Source: Oceaniovalibus sp. ACAM 378
Lineage (GTDB): Bacteria > Pseudomonadota > Alphaproteobacteria > Rhodobacterales > Rhodobacteraceae
Length of the DNA: 64,000 nucleotides
NCBI RefSeq assembly: GCF_008085915.1
Contig: NZ_VSJK01000001.1
Coordinates: forward strand, 366,179-430,178
Reading direction: 5' to 3'
The position numbers were made by a program, and so were the translations under genes. Below are positions 46,927 to 55,695 of the stretch, in pieces. Every line of letters starts with the position of its first letter. Within the stretch, counting starts at the first letter, position 1. The notes below the pieces were generated by a model. It was not told the DNA's origin. It worked only from the letters and a program-made list of their open reading frames with translations, and ran no database searches.

Positions 46927-48740
46927 TGTGCGGAATTGTCGGGGTGCTGGGCACCCACGAAGTGGCGCCGATCATCGTCGAAGCGTTGAAGCGGCTGGAA
47001 TATCGCGGCTATGACAGCGCAGGAATAGCGACCGTCAGCGATGGCGTGCTGGACCGCCGCCGCGCGGTGGGCAAACTGGTAAACCTGTCCGATCATCTGG
47101 TGCACAATCCGCTGGCGGGAAAATCTGGCATCGGTCACACACGCTGGGCCACCCACGGCGGTCCGACGGTGGGCAATGCGCACCCGCATCAAGCCGGGCC
47201 GGTGGCGGTGGTACACAACGGAATTATTGAGAATTTCAAAGCCTTGCGGACCGAACTTGAGGTGGCAGGCTACGCATTCCAGAGCGAAACAGACACCGAG
47301 GTCATCGCGCTTTTGACCCGGAAACACATCGACGAAGGCCACGACCCGCGCGAGGCGACACGCCTGACGCTAGAGCGGCTTGAGGGCGCCTTTGCGCTCG
47401 CCTTTCTGTTTCAGGGCGAAGACGATCTGATGATCGCCGCACGCAAAGGATCACCGCTGGCCATCGGACATGGCGACGGCGAAATGTATGTTGGCAGCGA
47501 TGCAATTGCACTGGCACCGATGACCAACCGCATCACCTATCTTGAAGAGGGCGATCGCGCGGTTCTGACCCGTGCCGGGGTGGAAATTTTCGATTCTGAA
47601 GGACGGCCCGCGATCCGCGCAATGAAAACGCTTGATGCGGATCAGACCCGGGTGGAAAAGGGCGGGCACCGGCACTGGATGGCGAAAGAGATCGCCGAAC
47701 AGCCTGTCGTTCTGGCCGACGCCCTGACCCATTACGTCAGTGGAAACGACATTCAGATGCCAGCCGAACTCCCTGATTTCAAAGGGATTGACCGAATTAT
47801 CATGGTCGCCTGCGGGACCGCCTTCTATGCCTGTCTGACCGCCAAATACTGGTTCGAGCAACTGGCGCGCATTCCTGTCGAAGTCGATGTGGCCTCTGAA
47901 TTCCGGTACCGCGAACCGCCGATCACCGCCAATACGCTGGCGATTTTCGTCAGCCAGTCGGGCGAGACAGCCGATACGCTGGCCGCTCTGCGATATTGCC
48001 GCGACAAGGCAGCGATATTGGCGGTGGTCAACGTCCCCGAAAGCAGCATCGCCCGTGAAAGCGATGTCGCGCTGCCGATCATGGCCGGGCGCGAGATCGG
48101 CGTCGCCTCGACCAAGGCATTCACCTGTCAGCTGACCGTGCTGGCGCTGCTCGCGCTGCGGGCGGCGGGCGACCGCTCGACGCTGCCGCCTGAAACTCTG
48201 GCGACGCATCTCTCCGATTTACGCGGCCTGCCCGCGCTGATCAGTCAGGCGATGGCCTGCGAGCCGCACATCCGCGACATTGCCCGCAAACTCGCCGAAG
48301 CGCAGGATATCTTGTTTTTGGGGCGCGGCGCGATGTATCCCCTCGCGCTGGAAGGCGCTCTTAAACTGAAAGAAATCAGCTATATACACGCTGAAGGTTA
48401 TGCATCAGGTGAACTGAAGCACGGACCAATTGCGCTGGTCGACAAACATGTGCCGATCATTGTTCTGGCACCCCGCGATTCACTGTTCGAAAAAACCGTC
48501 AGCAACATGCAAGAAGTGATGGCGCGGGCTGGCAAGGTGCTGCTGGTCACCGATTCCGCCGGTGCAGCCGAAGCGGCAAGCGGGACCTGGGAACTGATCA
48601 CCATGCCCGCCGTGTCGTCGGTTTTCGCACCGATCCTCTATGCCATTCCAGCGCAACTGCTGGCCTATCACACCGCCATTGCCAAGGGCACTGATGTGGA
48701 CCAGCCGCGCAACCTTGCGAAATCGGTGACGGTCGAATGA
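46926..48740 (+). CDS. glmS: Glutamine--fructose-6-phosphate aminotransferase (isomerizing)
   Basis: GlmS makes glucosamine-6-phosphate. The N-terminal nucleophile Cys is exposed in MCGIVGVLG, with RWATHGGPTVGNAHPH next. Two SIS domains follow (SQSGETADTLAALRYC near residue 345). The 604-residue length and C-terminus QPRNLAKSVTVE are normal. No glmS ribozyme is expected in this lineage and the start overlaps glmU, so there is no room for one. Confidence 0.98.
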   Translation: MCGIVGVLGTHEVAPIIVEALKRLEYRGYDSAGIATVSDGVLDRRRAVGKLVNLSDHLVHNPLAGKSGIGHTRWATHGGPTVGNAHPHQAGPVAVVHNGIIENFKALRTELEVAGYAFQSETDTEVIALLTRKHIDEGHDPREATRLTLERLEGAFALAFLFQGEDDLMIAARKGSPLAIGHGDGEMYVGSDAIALAPMTNRITYLEEGDRAVLTRAGVEIFDSEGRPAIRAMKTLDADQTRVEKGGHRHWMAKEIAEQPVVLADALTHYVSGNDIQMPAELPDFKGIDRIIMVACGTAFYACLTAKYWFEQLARIPVEVDVASEFRYREPPITANTLAIFVSQSGETADTLAALRYCRDKAAILAVVNVPESSIARESDVALPIMAGREIGVASTKAFTCQLTVLALLALRAAGDRSTLPPETLATHLSDLRGLPALISQAMACEPHIRDIARKLAEAQDILFLGRGAMYPLALEGALKLKEISYIHAEGYASGELKHGPIALVDKHVPIIVLAPRDSLFEKTVSNMQEVMARAGKVLLVTDSAGAAEAASGTWELITMPAVSSVFAPILYAIPAQLLAYHTAIAKGTDVDQPRNLAKSVTVE

Positions 48741-49414
48741 CGCCCGATGCAGCTCTGGCGGCAATCGCCACCCATGCCCTGCCCGGAAAACCGGCTGAAA
48801 TGGCGGCTTATCACAAGGCCGACCGGCCCTATCTGGGAACTGCGAATCCGGTGCTCGATGGTCTGACACGAGAATGGCGCGAGGCGCTGACGCTTGACGG
48901 GCGGCTGACCCTTGCCGCCGATCTGTGGGACAGCAACGTCCATGAAGGCCGGATTGCGGCGGCCAAACTTTTGACCCAGGCGCGGATCCGGCCCGATAAT
49001 GAGACATGGGCGCTGATCGCGTCCTGGGTGCCCGGATTCGATGCCTGGGCGATTGCCGATCACGCGGCGATTGCCGGACAAAAGCGGCTGGTGGCCGATC
49101 CCGCCCGTCTGGATGAGGTCGAAACATGGACCGTCTCGGATCATATGTGGACCCGCCGGGCCGCGCTGGTGATGACGCTGCCATGGACGAAACAGAACCA
49201 CCCGAAACCTCAGGAATCCGCGGCGCGGGAGCGAATTTTGGGTTGGGCAGCGCTTTATGCCGGTGATTCTGATCAATTCATCCAGAAAGCCGTGGCCTGG
49301 TGGTTGCGCGATCTGTCGCGCCACGATCCAGCCCGCACCCGCGCTTTCCTTGACGCCCATGGCGAGCGGATGAAGCCCTTTGCGCGGCGCGAGGCGGCGC
49401 AGCATCTGCCTTGA
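48737..49414 (+). CDS. DNA alkylation repair protein, AlkD-like HEAT repeat
   Basis: The 225-residue protein is helical throughout, with the pattern of AlkC/AlkD glycosylases: WREALTLDGRLTLAADLWDS, EGRIAAAKLLTQARI, and late WTKQNHP and FIQKAVAWWLRDLSRHDPA. AlkD removes 3- and 7-alkylpurines without flipping the base. The ATG overlaps the glmS stop (ATGA), so it is read from the glmUS transcript. Confidence 0.87.
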   Translation: MTPDAALAAIATHALPGKPAEMAAYHKADRPYLGTANPVLDGLTREWREALTLDGRLTLAADLWDSNVHEGRIAAAKLLTQARIRPDNETWALIASWVPGFDAWAIADHAAIAGQKRLVADPARLDEVETWTVSDHMWTRRAALVMTLPWTKQNHPKPQESAARERILGWAALYAGDSDQFIQKAVAWWLRDLSRHDPARTRAFLDAHGERMKPFARREAAQHLP

Positions 49415-49434
49415 GCGCCCGGCGGTTGCTGCGG

Positions 49435-49548
49435 TCAAACCCCGTTCACTTTACCCGTTGCCACGTCTCTTTTGAGCACAAGCGGATCGGCCAATGCCAT
49501 ACCGGTGGTTGAAATCGCGATCGATGCCGCAAGGATCATTTGTTTCAT
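49435..49548 (-). CDS. Small secreted peptide (37 aa)
   Basis: GAGGAG 6 bases before an ATG opens a 37-codon minus-strand frame. The product has a full signal peptide ([20 protein letters not shown]) and a mature part of 17 residues, [17 protein letters not shown]. The signal cleavage site ALA/DP is good. It lies between convergent AlkD-like and divergent hisA genes. Function unknown. Confidence 0.6.
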   Translation of the reverse strand: MKQMILAASIAISTTGMALADPLVLKRDVATGKVNGV

Positions 49549-49680
49549 CTCGGTCTCCTCCCCAGTATGCCTGAATTGCACACCCCAGTGGGCGAGCCGG
49601 CAACACTGACGCGGGGTCGCGGGGTTGAGCCCGCAGCGTCACCGGTGCAAAAGAGCGCAAACAACGAACGGAGCGTCGCG

Positions 49681-50400
49681 ATGATCCTTTACCCCGCCAT
49701 CGACCTGAAAGACGGCCAATGCGTGCGTCTGCTGAAAGGCGACATGGAGAAAGCCACAGTGTTCGGTGACGATCCCGCAGCGCAGGCAAGGGCGTTTCAG
49801 GATGCCGGGTGCCAGTGGTTGCATCTGGTTGATCTGAACGGCGCATTTGCCGGAGCTCCGGTCAATGGCGCGGCGGTGGATGCCATCCTCGCCGCGATCG
49901 ATGTCCCGGCGCAACTCGGCGGCGGCATCCGCGATATGGCCACCATCGAATCCTGGCTAAACAAGGGGCTGGCGCGGGTCATTCTGGGCACCGTGGCGGT
50001 CGAAGATCCCGATCTTGTGCGCCGTGCGGCGCGCGCCTTCCCCGGGCAGGTGGCGGTGGGCATCGATGCGCGGGCCGGACGTGTGGCGACCAAGGGCTGG
50101 GCGACCGAAACCGATGTGATGGCAGGCGATCTGGCGTTGCGGTTTCAGGACGCCGGAGTGGCGGCGATCATCTATACCGACATCGACCGAGACGGCGCGA
50201 TGCAGGGGCCGAACGTTACTGCAACCGCCGATCTGGCGCGCACCACCGATATTCCGGTGATCGCCAGCGGCGGCGTATCGTCGATGACCGATCTTGTGGC
50301 GCTGCGCGACACCGGGGTGATATCGGGCGCGATTTCAGGCCGCGCGCTGTATGATGGAGCCATCGATCTGAGCGAAGCGATCCGGCAACTGAACGTCTGA
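49681..50400 (+). CDS. hisA: Phosphoribosyl-formimino-AICAR-phosphate isomerase
   Basis: HisA is the (beta-alpha)8 isomerase of histidine synthesis. In 239 residues it has [20 protein letters not shown], the phosphate loops QLGGGIRD and ASGGVSS, and the catalytic Asp residues in AIDLKDG and [14 protein letters not shown]. It stands alone; hisF and hisE, which usually follow, are absent, and the next gene is convergent. The nearest his genes are hisB-hisH 36 kb upstream. Confidence 0.96.
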   Translation: MILYPAIDLKDGQCVRLLKGDMEKATVFGDDPAAQARAFQDAGCQWLHLVDLNGAFAGAPVNGAAVDAILAAIDVPAQLGGGIRDMATIESWLNKGLARVILGTVAVEDPDLVRRAARAFPGQVAVGIDARAGRVATKGWATETDVMAGDLALRFQDAGVAAIIYTDIDRDGAMQGPNVTATADLARTTDIPVIASGGVSSMTDLVALRDTGVISGAISGRALYDGAIDLSEAIRQLNV

Positions 50401-50425
50401 CGCCCGCGCGCCATGGCATACGGGA

Positions 50426-51004
50426 TCAGCCCCGGCGCACCGGATCTCCCAGCACATGCATCAACCGGTTCGCCCAGCCGAACAGCGCCGTGGACAGGAT
50501 AAGGTCAAGGATTTCTGCGTCATCCAGACCGGCCTCGCGCAGGTTCTGCACGTCTTCGGCATCGGCGCGCGGCGGGGCGTCCGACAGGTGGCGGGCAAAA
50601 TCGAAAATCGCCCGTTCGCGCGGAGCAAGATCGGCGTCAGCGCCCCGGGCAAAGATCGCGTCGACCACCTCGTCGCTCTTGCTTGCCTGAATATGGCGCG
50701 TTGCATGCATGGCAGCGCAATAAATACAGCGGTTCACCATCGACGCGCCGATTGCGCCCAATTCGCGGTCCGCACGGTTCAACCCTGCCGCGTCGTACAT
50801 CACGGCGTTGAACAGCGGTGAGCGGACCTTCAGCGTTTCAACGTCATGGGCCAGCACCAGAACATATTCGCTGACTTTTGTGTTCGACGGCGTGACCTGC
50901 AACGCCTCAAGCTGCGCCGCACTCGCATCCTCAAGCCGCACAGGGGTGACGCGGGGGCGCCAATGGGGCACCGTCTTGGTGAACTTTTTCAAAACCTCGC
51001 TCAT
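50426..51004 (-). CDS. Alkylhydroperoxidase AhpD-family protein (Avi_7169-like)
   Basis: The 192-residue protein carries the AhpD/CMD redox motif CIYCAAMHATRHI near residue 95, with HDVETLKVRSPLFNAVMYD before it. This matches the peroxidase-related group in which one partner has the CxxCxxxH site. Its ATG overlaps the stop of the CMD-like gene, the usual partner of this subfamily. A role in peroxide or electrophile detoxification is inferred from the fold. Confidence 0.82.
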   Translation of the reverse strand: MSEVLKKFTKTVPHWRPRVTPVRLEDASAAQLEALQVTPSNTKVSEYVLVLAHDVETLKVRSPLFNAVMYDAAGLNRADRELGAIGASMVNRCIYCAAMHATRHIQASKSDEVVDAIFARGADADLAPRERAIFDFARHLSDAPPRADAEDVQNLREAGLDDAEILDLILSTALFGWANRLMHVLGDPVRRG

Positions 51005-51471
51005 AGAGCACCTGTCAACAGACGCAGCCCGGCCACAAGCCGCAGCTGATAGGCGAGAAATGCGTTCAGCTCGGACAGGCGCACGATATCGGCATCGTCG
51101 ATCCCGGCCTGCAAAAGCCGTGCGATATCACCGGCCTCCATGTCGCGTGGATCGCGGGCCATGGCATCCATGAACCGCAGTGCGGCGCGGGTCCGCTTAT
51201 CTTCGCCCTGCCATCCGGGATCGGCCATGGGTGCCGCGTCTACAGCCCCGCCATAGTGATCGGCCAGCGCGGTATCGTCGTTCAGCCGGGCAATCCGCGC
51301 CGCCATGGCGGCCCTTTGGGCATGGGACCAACCCCCGGGATCGTCGGGCCGCAGAACCGCGTCTTCGGCCTGTTGCGTCAGATCGAGGATATTTGCGCGC
51401 ATTTCCAAAGCGGCAACCAGAGGGGGCGCAGCATTTGCGGCACCCGAGAGGGCAAATGCAGTATTGGTCAT
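51001..51471 (-). CDS. CMD domain protein (Avi_7170-like)
   Basis: From the ATG at 51471 the 156-residue protein is all-helical and Ala-rich, with no Cys at all, so it lacks the AhpD redox site. The pattern (LEMRANILDLTQQAEDAVL, LQAGIDDADIVRLSELNAFL) fits the carboxymuconolactone-decarboxylase-like partner that forms a pair with the previous entry. It is coupled on both sides by 4-base overlaps. Confidence 0.75.
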   Translation of the reverse strand: MTNTAFALSGAANAAPPLVAALEMRANILDLTQQAEDAVLRPDDPGGWSHAQRAAMAARIARLNDDTALADHYGGAVDAAPMADPGWQGEDKRTRAALRFMDAMARDPRDMEAGDIARLLQAGIDDADIVRLSELNAFLAYQLRLVAGLRLLTGAL

Positions 51472-51677
51472 GGGGCGGGCTCCTTTTGAGCAGGGGCAGC
51501 GGGCAATGGCGTGACCAGCCATTCATCGCCGCTCAGTTCGGGTTGGTCATAGGCGCGCAGGCCCGGCCAATCCGCATCGTGAGCCGTTCCGTCGGCAAAC
51601 CCGAGACAGGCAAGGTCATCGGCCCACCGCCGCTCAAGCGCGATCAGCCCTTCGGCAGGCTGCCTGTATTGCGTCAA
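51468..51677 (-). CDS. Small protein at the head of the CMD operon (69 aa)
   Basis: A TTG start with AGGAAG 6 bases upstream gives 69 residues; the TGA overlaps the ATG of the CMD gene. The product (TQYRQPAEGLIALERRWADD, later LRAYDQPELSGDEWLVTPLP) is soluble, has one Cys and a Pro-rich tail. No family recognised. The start codon is rare, so this is the least certain member of the operon. Confidence 0.5.
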   Translation of the reverse strand: MTQYRQPAEGLIALERRWADDLACLGFADGTAHDADWPGLRAYDQPELSGDEWLVTPLPAAPAQKEPAP

Positions 51678-51767
51678 GCTATGCTTCCTTTCCGTTCCGC
51701 ACTGCGCATCGGTCTAGCCGGAGATCATGTTGCGCGAAATCTGTTGAAGAACCCTTAGCATCCGCGA

Positions 51768-52544
51768 TCAATATGTTCCGGGATAGCTGCCGCCGTCGAT
51801 CAGCAGGTTCTGTCCCGTGACGAATCCGGCGTGCTGACTGCACAAAAAGGCGAAATAAGCGCCGATTTCTTCGGTCCGGCCATAACGCCCGGCGGGGTTC
51901 CCATCTGCACGGGCCTGCCAGACTTGGTCGAAGGTCTGATCGGGCCGCAGCATCCCGGCGATATGTTCACGCTGACCGTCGGAATCGAAGATCCCCGGCA
52001 GCAGGTTGTTGATCGTGACACCATGGGCAATCGTCTGACGCGCAATCCCTGCGGTGAACCCCACAAGCCCTGATCGCGCTCCATTGGACAACCCGAGTTC
52101 GGGCTGCGCGATCTTGACGCTGCGCGACGCGATATTGACGATCCGGCCCCATTTGCGTTGCATCATGCCGTCCACGACCTCGCGCATCATCAGAATCGGC
52201 GGCAACATCATCTGATTGAGGGCGGCCATCCAGATCTCTTCGTCCCAGTCGCGGAAATTGCCCGGTGCGGCACCCCCCGCATTGTTCAGCAGGATATCGG
52301 GGTCGGAACAGGCCGCCAGCGCGGCGGCGCGGCCCTCAGCCGTGGTGATATCGGCGGCAACGGCGGTGACCGATGCGCCGGTTTCATCGCGGATCGCCTG
52401 CGCGGTCGTCTCAAGCGTTTCAACGGTGCGCGCAACGATGGTCACCGCCACACCTTCGCGGGCCAATGCGGTGGCACAGGCGCGGCCCATCCCCTTGCTC
52501 GCGCCGGTCAGCAATGCGCGTTTGCCGGTCAGTCCCAGATCCAT
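51768..52544 (-). CDS. Short-chain dehydrogenase/reductase with altered active site
   Basis: The 258-residue protein has a normal cofactor loop (TGASKGMGRACATALAREG), NNAGG and C-terminal GQNLLIDGGSYPG. The catalytic Tyr-x-x-x-Lys is missing: at that place the sequence is LGLSNGARSGL, with Ser for Tyr and Arg for Lys. This SNxxR pattern occurs in a subset of SDRs whose chemistry is less clear. AAAGGG lies before the ATG, 1 base after the molybdopterin enzyme gene, so it is part of the TRAP operon. Confidence 0.85.
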   Translation of the reverse strand: MDLGLTGKRALLTGASKGMGRACATALAREGVAVTIVARTVETLETTAQAIRDETGASVTAVAADITTAEGRAAALAACSDPDILLNNAGGAAPGNFRDWDEEIWMAALNQMMLPPILMMREVVDGMMQRKWGRIVNIASRSVKIAQPELGLSNGARSGLVGFTAGIARQTIAHGVTINNLLPGIFDSDGQREHIAGMLRPDQTFDQVWQARADGNPAGRYGRTEEIGAYFAFLCSQHAGFVTGQNLLIDGGSYPGTY

Positions 52545-52545
52545 A

Positions 52546-54750
52546 TCATTCCCTTTCCAAAGTCACCAAAGTGCTGAGCGCAGCACAGCCCTGAGCCAAG
52601 GCCGAGGTCTGCCGCCACGCGGTCAACACGTTCGGGTTGCCGTTAAGTTCGGTGCCATCCGCACCCGGGTGAAACCATGCGCCGGTCGCCATGATCAGCA
52701 CACCGGACCGGACCCCCGGATCGATCTGCGCAAGGGCGCGGCAGCGGCCACGGGCGTTCAACAGGATCACCGGATCACCCTCGGCGATCCCTCGACCAGT
52801 CGCATCGGCAGAATTGATCCGCACCGGTTCGGGGCGCCGGTCGGCGACCTGCCACAGCTGACTGTGCAACTGGCGCGCAGGTTGGGTGGTGACCAGATGC
52901 AATTCGCCCGGCGCGGCGGTTCCCAACCATTCATCGGGCGGCAACCAAGCCGGGTGGCCCGGGCAATCGGCATATCCGAATCCCGCCACGGTTTCCGAAT
53001 ACAGTTCGATCCGTCCCGAAGGCGTGGCCAGCCGATGGGCGTCGGGATCGTCGCGGAAATCCTGCAACAGAACCTCGGCGCGTCTGTCGGGCGGCACCGG
53101 CCAGGGGCCATGGGCGACGAGGGTGTCATAATCCGGCACCCCGACGCCTTCGGCCCGCCCCCGTGCCATGCTGCGCCCCCACAAATGGCGCAGCCATGCG
53201 GCCTCGTCGCGGCCTTCGTCAAAGGCGGCGCGACATCCCAGCCGGTCAGCCAGCGCGCAGAACGTGTCGAAATCATTGCGCGCCTGCCCCACCGGCTCGA
53301 TCACCTTGGGCACAGGAAACACCCACAAATCGCGGGATGATCCGCCGATGTCTGCCCGCTCCACCGTCGTGGTGGAGGGGAACACGATATCGGCGCGCAA
53401 CGCGGTCGGCGTCCACCACGGCTCGTTCACAATCACCGTTTCGGGACGTTGCCACGCCTGTTCCAGCGCGTTCAGATCCTGTGCGTGGTGAAATGGATTG
53501 CCCCCCGCCCACCAGACCAGCCTGATATCGGGCGCGGTGACCTTGGTGCCATTGAAATCAAATACCCGCCCGGGATGCGCCAAAGCCTCAGCAAAGCAGG
53601 CGACCGGGAGCGATTGCGTAACCGGATTAGGCAGCGAAGGCATCATCGGCACGTACCCACGCCGCCCCGTCGCCCCGACCCCGTTCATCGAGCCATAGCC
53701 AAAACAGAACCCGCCCCCCGGCAGACCGATCTGCCCCAGCATCGCCGCCAGTGCGATCAGCGCCCAAAACGGCTGCTCCCCATGATCGCCGCGCTGCAAC
53801 GACCAGCTTGCCGTCAGCATCACGCGACCGGTGGCGATACTGTCCCACAGAGCGTGCAGTTCGGCGACCGGTACATCCGCAAGGGCAGCGGCCCAGTCGA
53901 GCGTTTTTACCGTGCCGTCATTGCCGTTCAGATAGGCGATGAACTGGTCCGCGCCCGTGGTGAACCGGTTCAGGAACCCGCGATCGGCCCGGCCCGTCGC
54001 CACAGCGCGGTGACACAGGGCAAGCATGATCGCCGTATCACTGCCCGGGCGGGCGCTGATACGGGTCGTGTCGATGCCCGGCGGGCAATCGTCGGCCAGC
54101 GGCGAAACGACGGTAAACCGCACGCCCCGCGCCGCCGCCTTTTGAATCGTTTCCGGTATGCGGTACGATCCTGCCCCGCCCGACGTCACACGCCAGTTCT
54201 TGGCGTTCAGCCCACCAAAGGCGACCACCTGATCGGCATGGTCGGCCACTGTCGCCCAATCCGTCGCAGCCTGGGACACCGCGCTGTCATCGCCCAGAAC
54301 ATGGGGCAGCAGGAATTGCGCCGCCGCCCAGGAATAGTTTCCCGCCACATCGGTAAACCCGCCCGCCGCCGCCAGAAACCGGCGGACCTGCGTGCGCGCA
54401 TGGTGGAACCGGCCCGCGCTGGACCAGCCATAGCTGCCGCCAAACACCGATGCGGGCCCGTGTTCGTGGTGAACCCGCGCCAGTTCGCCCGCCGCAAGGT
54501 CCAGCGCGGTGTCCCAATCAACCGGTTCGAAATCATCATCGCCGCGCCGCCCGGTGCCGTCACGCCAGCCGCGCCGGACATGGGGCTGGGTGATCCTTGT
54601 ATCGGAATAGACCAGATCCGGCCATTTGCCGATCATCACCGGGTCGGCTCCGCTGTTGTTCCACGGAAGCGCGGCAACAAGGCGGCCGTTTTCCACGACC
54701 GCCTCGAACGCGCCCCAATGGCACAGGGAAACGGGCCGACCCGGCGCCAT
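52546..54750 (-). CDS. Molybdopterin oxidoreductase of the biotin/DMSO sulfoxide reductase type
   Basis: The 734-residue protein has no Tat signal and no N-terminal Fe-S cysteines, as in cytoplasmic BisC. The motif FGGSYGWSSAGRFHHA near residue 105 is the region that supplies the Mo-ligating Ser in this family. Other signs are CHWGAFEAVVENGRL, TRITQPHVRRGW, WWAGGNPFHHAQDLN and the final NVLTAWRQTSALAQGCA. It could reduce an S- or N-oxide or act on a related compound. The start overlaps the DapA-like stop (TGATG); a GTG one codon earlier is possible. Confidence 0.88.
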   Translation of the reverse strand: MAPGRPVSLCHWGAFEAVVENGRLVAALPWNNSGADPVMIGKWPDLVYSDTRITQPHVRRGWRDGTGRRGDDDFEPVDWDTALDLAAGELARVHHEHGPASVFGGSYGWSSAGRFHHARTQVRRFLAAAGGFTDVAGNYSWAAAQFLLPHVLGDDSAVSQAATDWATVADHADQVVAFGGLNAKNWRVTSGGAGSYRIPETIQKAAARGVRFTVVSPLADDCPPGIDTTRISARPGSDTAIMLALCHRAVATGRADRGFLNRFTTGADQFIAYLNGNDGTVKTLDWAAALADVPVAELHALWDSIATGRVMLTASWSLQRGDHGEQPFWALIALAAMLGQIGLPGGGFCFGYGSMNGVGATGRRGYVPMMPSLPNPVTQSLPVACFAEALAHPGRVFDFNGTKVTAPDIRLVWWAGGNPFHHAQDLNALEQAWQRPETVIVNEPWWTPTALRADIVFPSTTTVERADIGGSSRDLWVFPVPKVIEPVGQARNDFDTFCALADRLGCRAAFDEGRDEAAWLRHLWGRSMARGRAEGVGVPDYDTLVAHGPWPVPPDRRAEVLLQDFRDDPDAHRLATPSGRIELYSETVAGFGYADCPGHPAWLPPDEWLGTAAPGELHLVTTQPARQLHSQLWQVADRRPEPVRINSADATGRGIAEGDPVILLNARGRCRALAQIDPGVRSGVLIMATGAWFHPGADGTELNGNPNVLTAWRQTSALAQGCAALSTLVTLERE

Positions 54751-55685
54751 CACTCGGCGGCGAGCGAAGGTCGGCTCAGGCCATACTTGTCCGCCAGTCC
54801 CAGTTTATCGAACGCCGCCAGCCCCTGTGCCAGCACGACGGGCGATGCCGGTTGCAAAGGTTTGCGCAGCGGCCCCGAAGGCAGCCCCACTGCCCGCATC
54901 AGCGTCTTGATCGACACCGGGTTCACCGCAGCATAGGCGAAATGCAGCATATCAAGGTTGTCGAGCCATGCCGCGCGGTGGTTGAACGCATCATCGCCGG
55001 TTTCCCACGGCTTGGAGATCACGGCCATTTCACGCGGGATGATATTGCCGGTCATGTTTGCCGTGCCATGTCCGCCCAAAGCCATCGTCGGTACCACAAG
55101 GCCAAGGTTGGGCGAGCAGCAGCACATGATCGACATATCCGGCTTGGCGGCGCAAACCTGTGCCACCTGCCCCACGCGTGTCGTGCTTTCCTTCAGCACC
55201 ACCATATTGTCGTGTTTCGCCAGTTTCAGCAGATCGTCCCAATGCAGATCGGTGCTGACCCGTGGCGGGTTGTTATAGAACCCCATGGCAAAATCGCAGG
55301 AATCCAGAACCTCGCTTGCATAGGCCGTGATCGCCGGGCGGTCGGCGCAGATATAGGCGGGTGCGGCGATGATCGCGCCGTCGGCCCCTTCACCCTTGGC
55401 ATAGCGGACATAGTCGATGGTGGTTTCGGTGTTGTTGCCGGTGCAGCCGTAATACATCAACATTTTGCCCGGCTTCATCTTGGCCGTCTGGGAAATGATC
55501 GCCCGCCGCTCATCATGGGACAGCATCGACACTTCGCCGGTCGACCCCATGATCAGCACCGCCTCGGTGCCGTTCTCTGCGTGCCAGTTCAGCAGGGTGC
55601 GAAACCCCTCGAAATCCACGCTGCCATCTTCGTTCATCGGCGTGACAAGGGCGACGAACGATCCCTTCGGTTTGATATGTGTCAT
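54750..55685 (-). CDS. DapA-family (dihydrodipicolinate synthase-like) lyase
   Basis: Proteins of this fold form a Schiff base between a Lys and a 2-oxoacid and perform aldol or retro-aldol chemistry. In 311 residues the Lys is in VVLKESTTRVGQ near residue 160, the Tyr in GFYNNPPRV and the substrate loop in GSTGEVSMLSHDE. GAGGAGGG sits 4 bases before the ATG at 55685. The context, between a TRAP transporter and oxidoreductases, argues against lysine synthesis and for catabolism of a carried acid. Confidence 0.88.
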   Translation of the reverse strand: MTHIKPKGSFVALVTPMNEDGSVDFEGFRTLLNWHAENGTEAVLIMGSTGEVSMLSHDERRAIISQTAKMKPGKMLMYYGCTGNNTETTIDYVRYAKGEGADGAIIAAPAYICADRPAITAYASEVLDSCDFAMGFYNNPPRVSTDLHWDDLLKLAKHDNMVVLKESTTRVGQVAQVCAAKPDMSIMCCCSPNLGLVVPTMALGGHGTANMTGNIIPREMAVISKPWETGDDAFNHRAAWLDNLDMLHFAYAAVNPVSIKTLMRAVGLPSGPLRKPLQPASPVVLAQGLAAFDKLGLADKYGLSRPSLAAE

Positions 55686-55695
55686 GGAACCCTCC

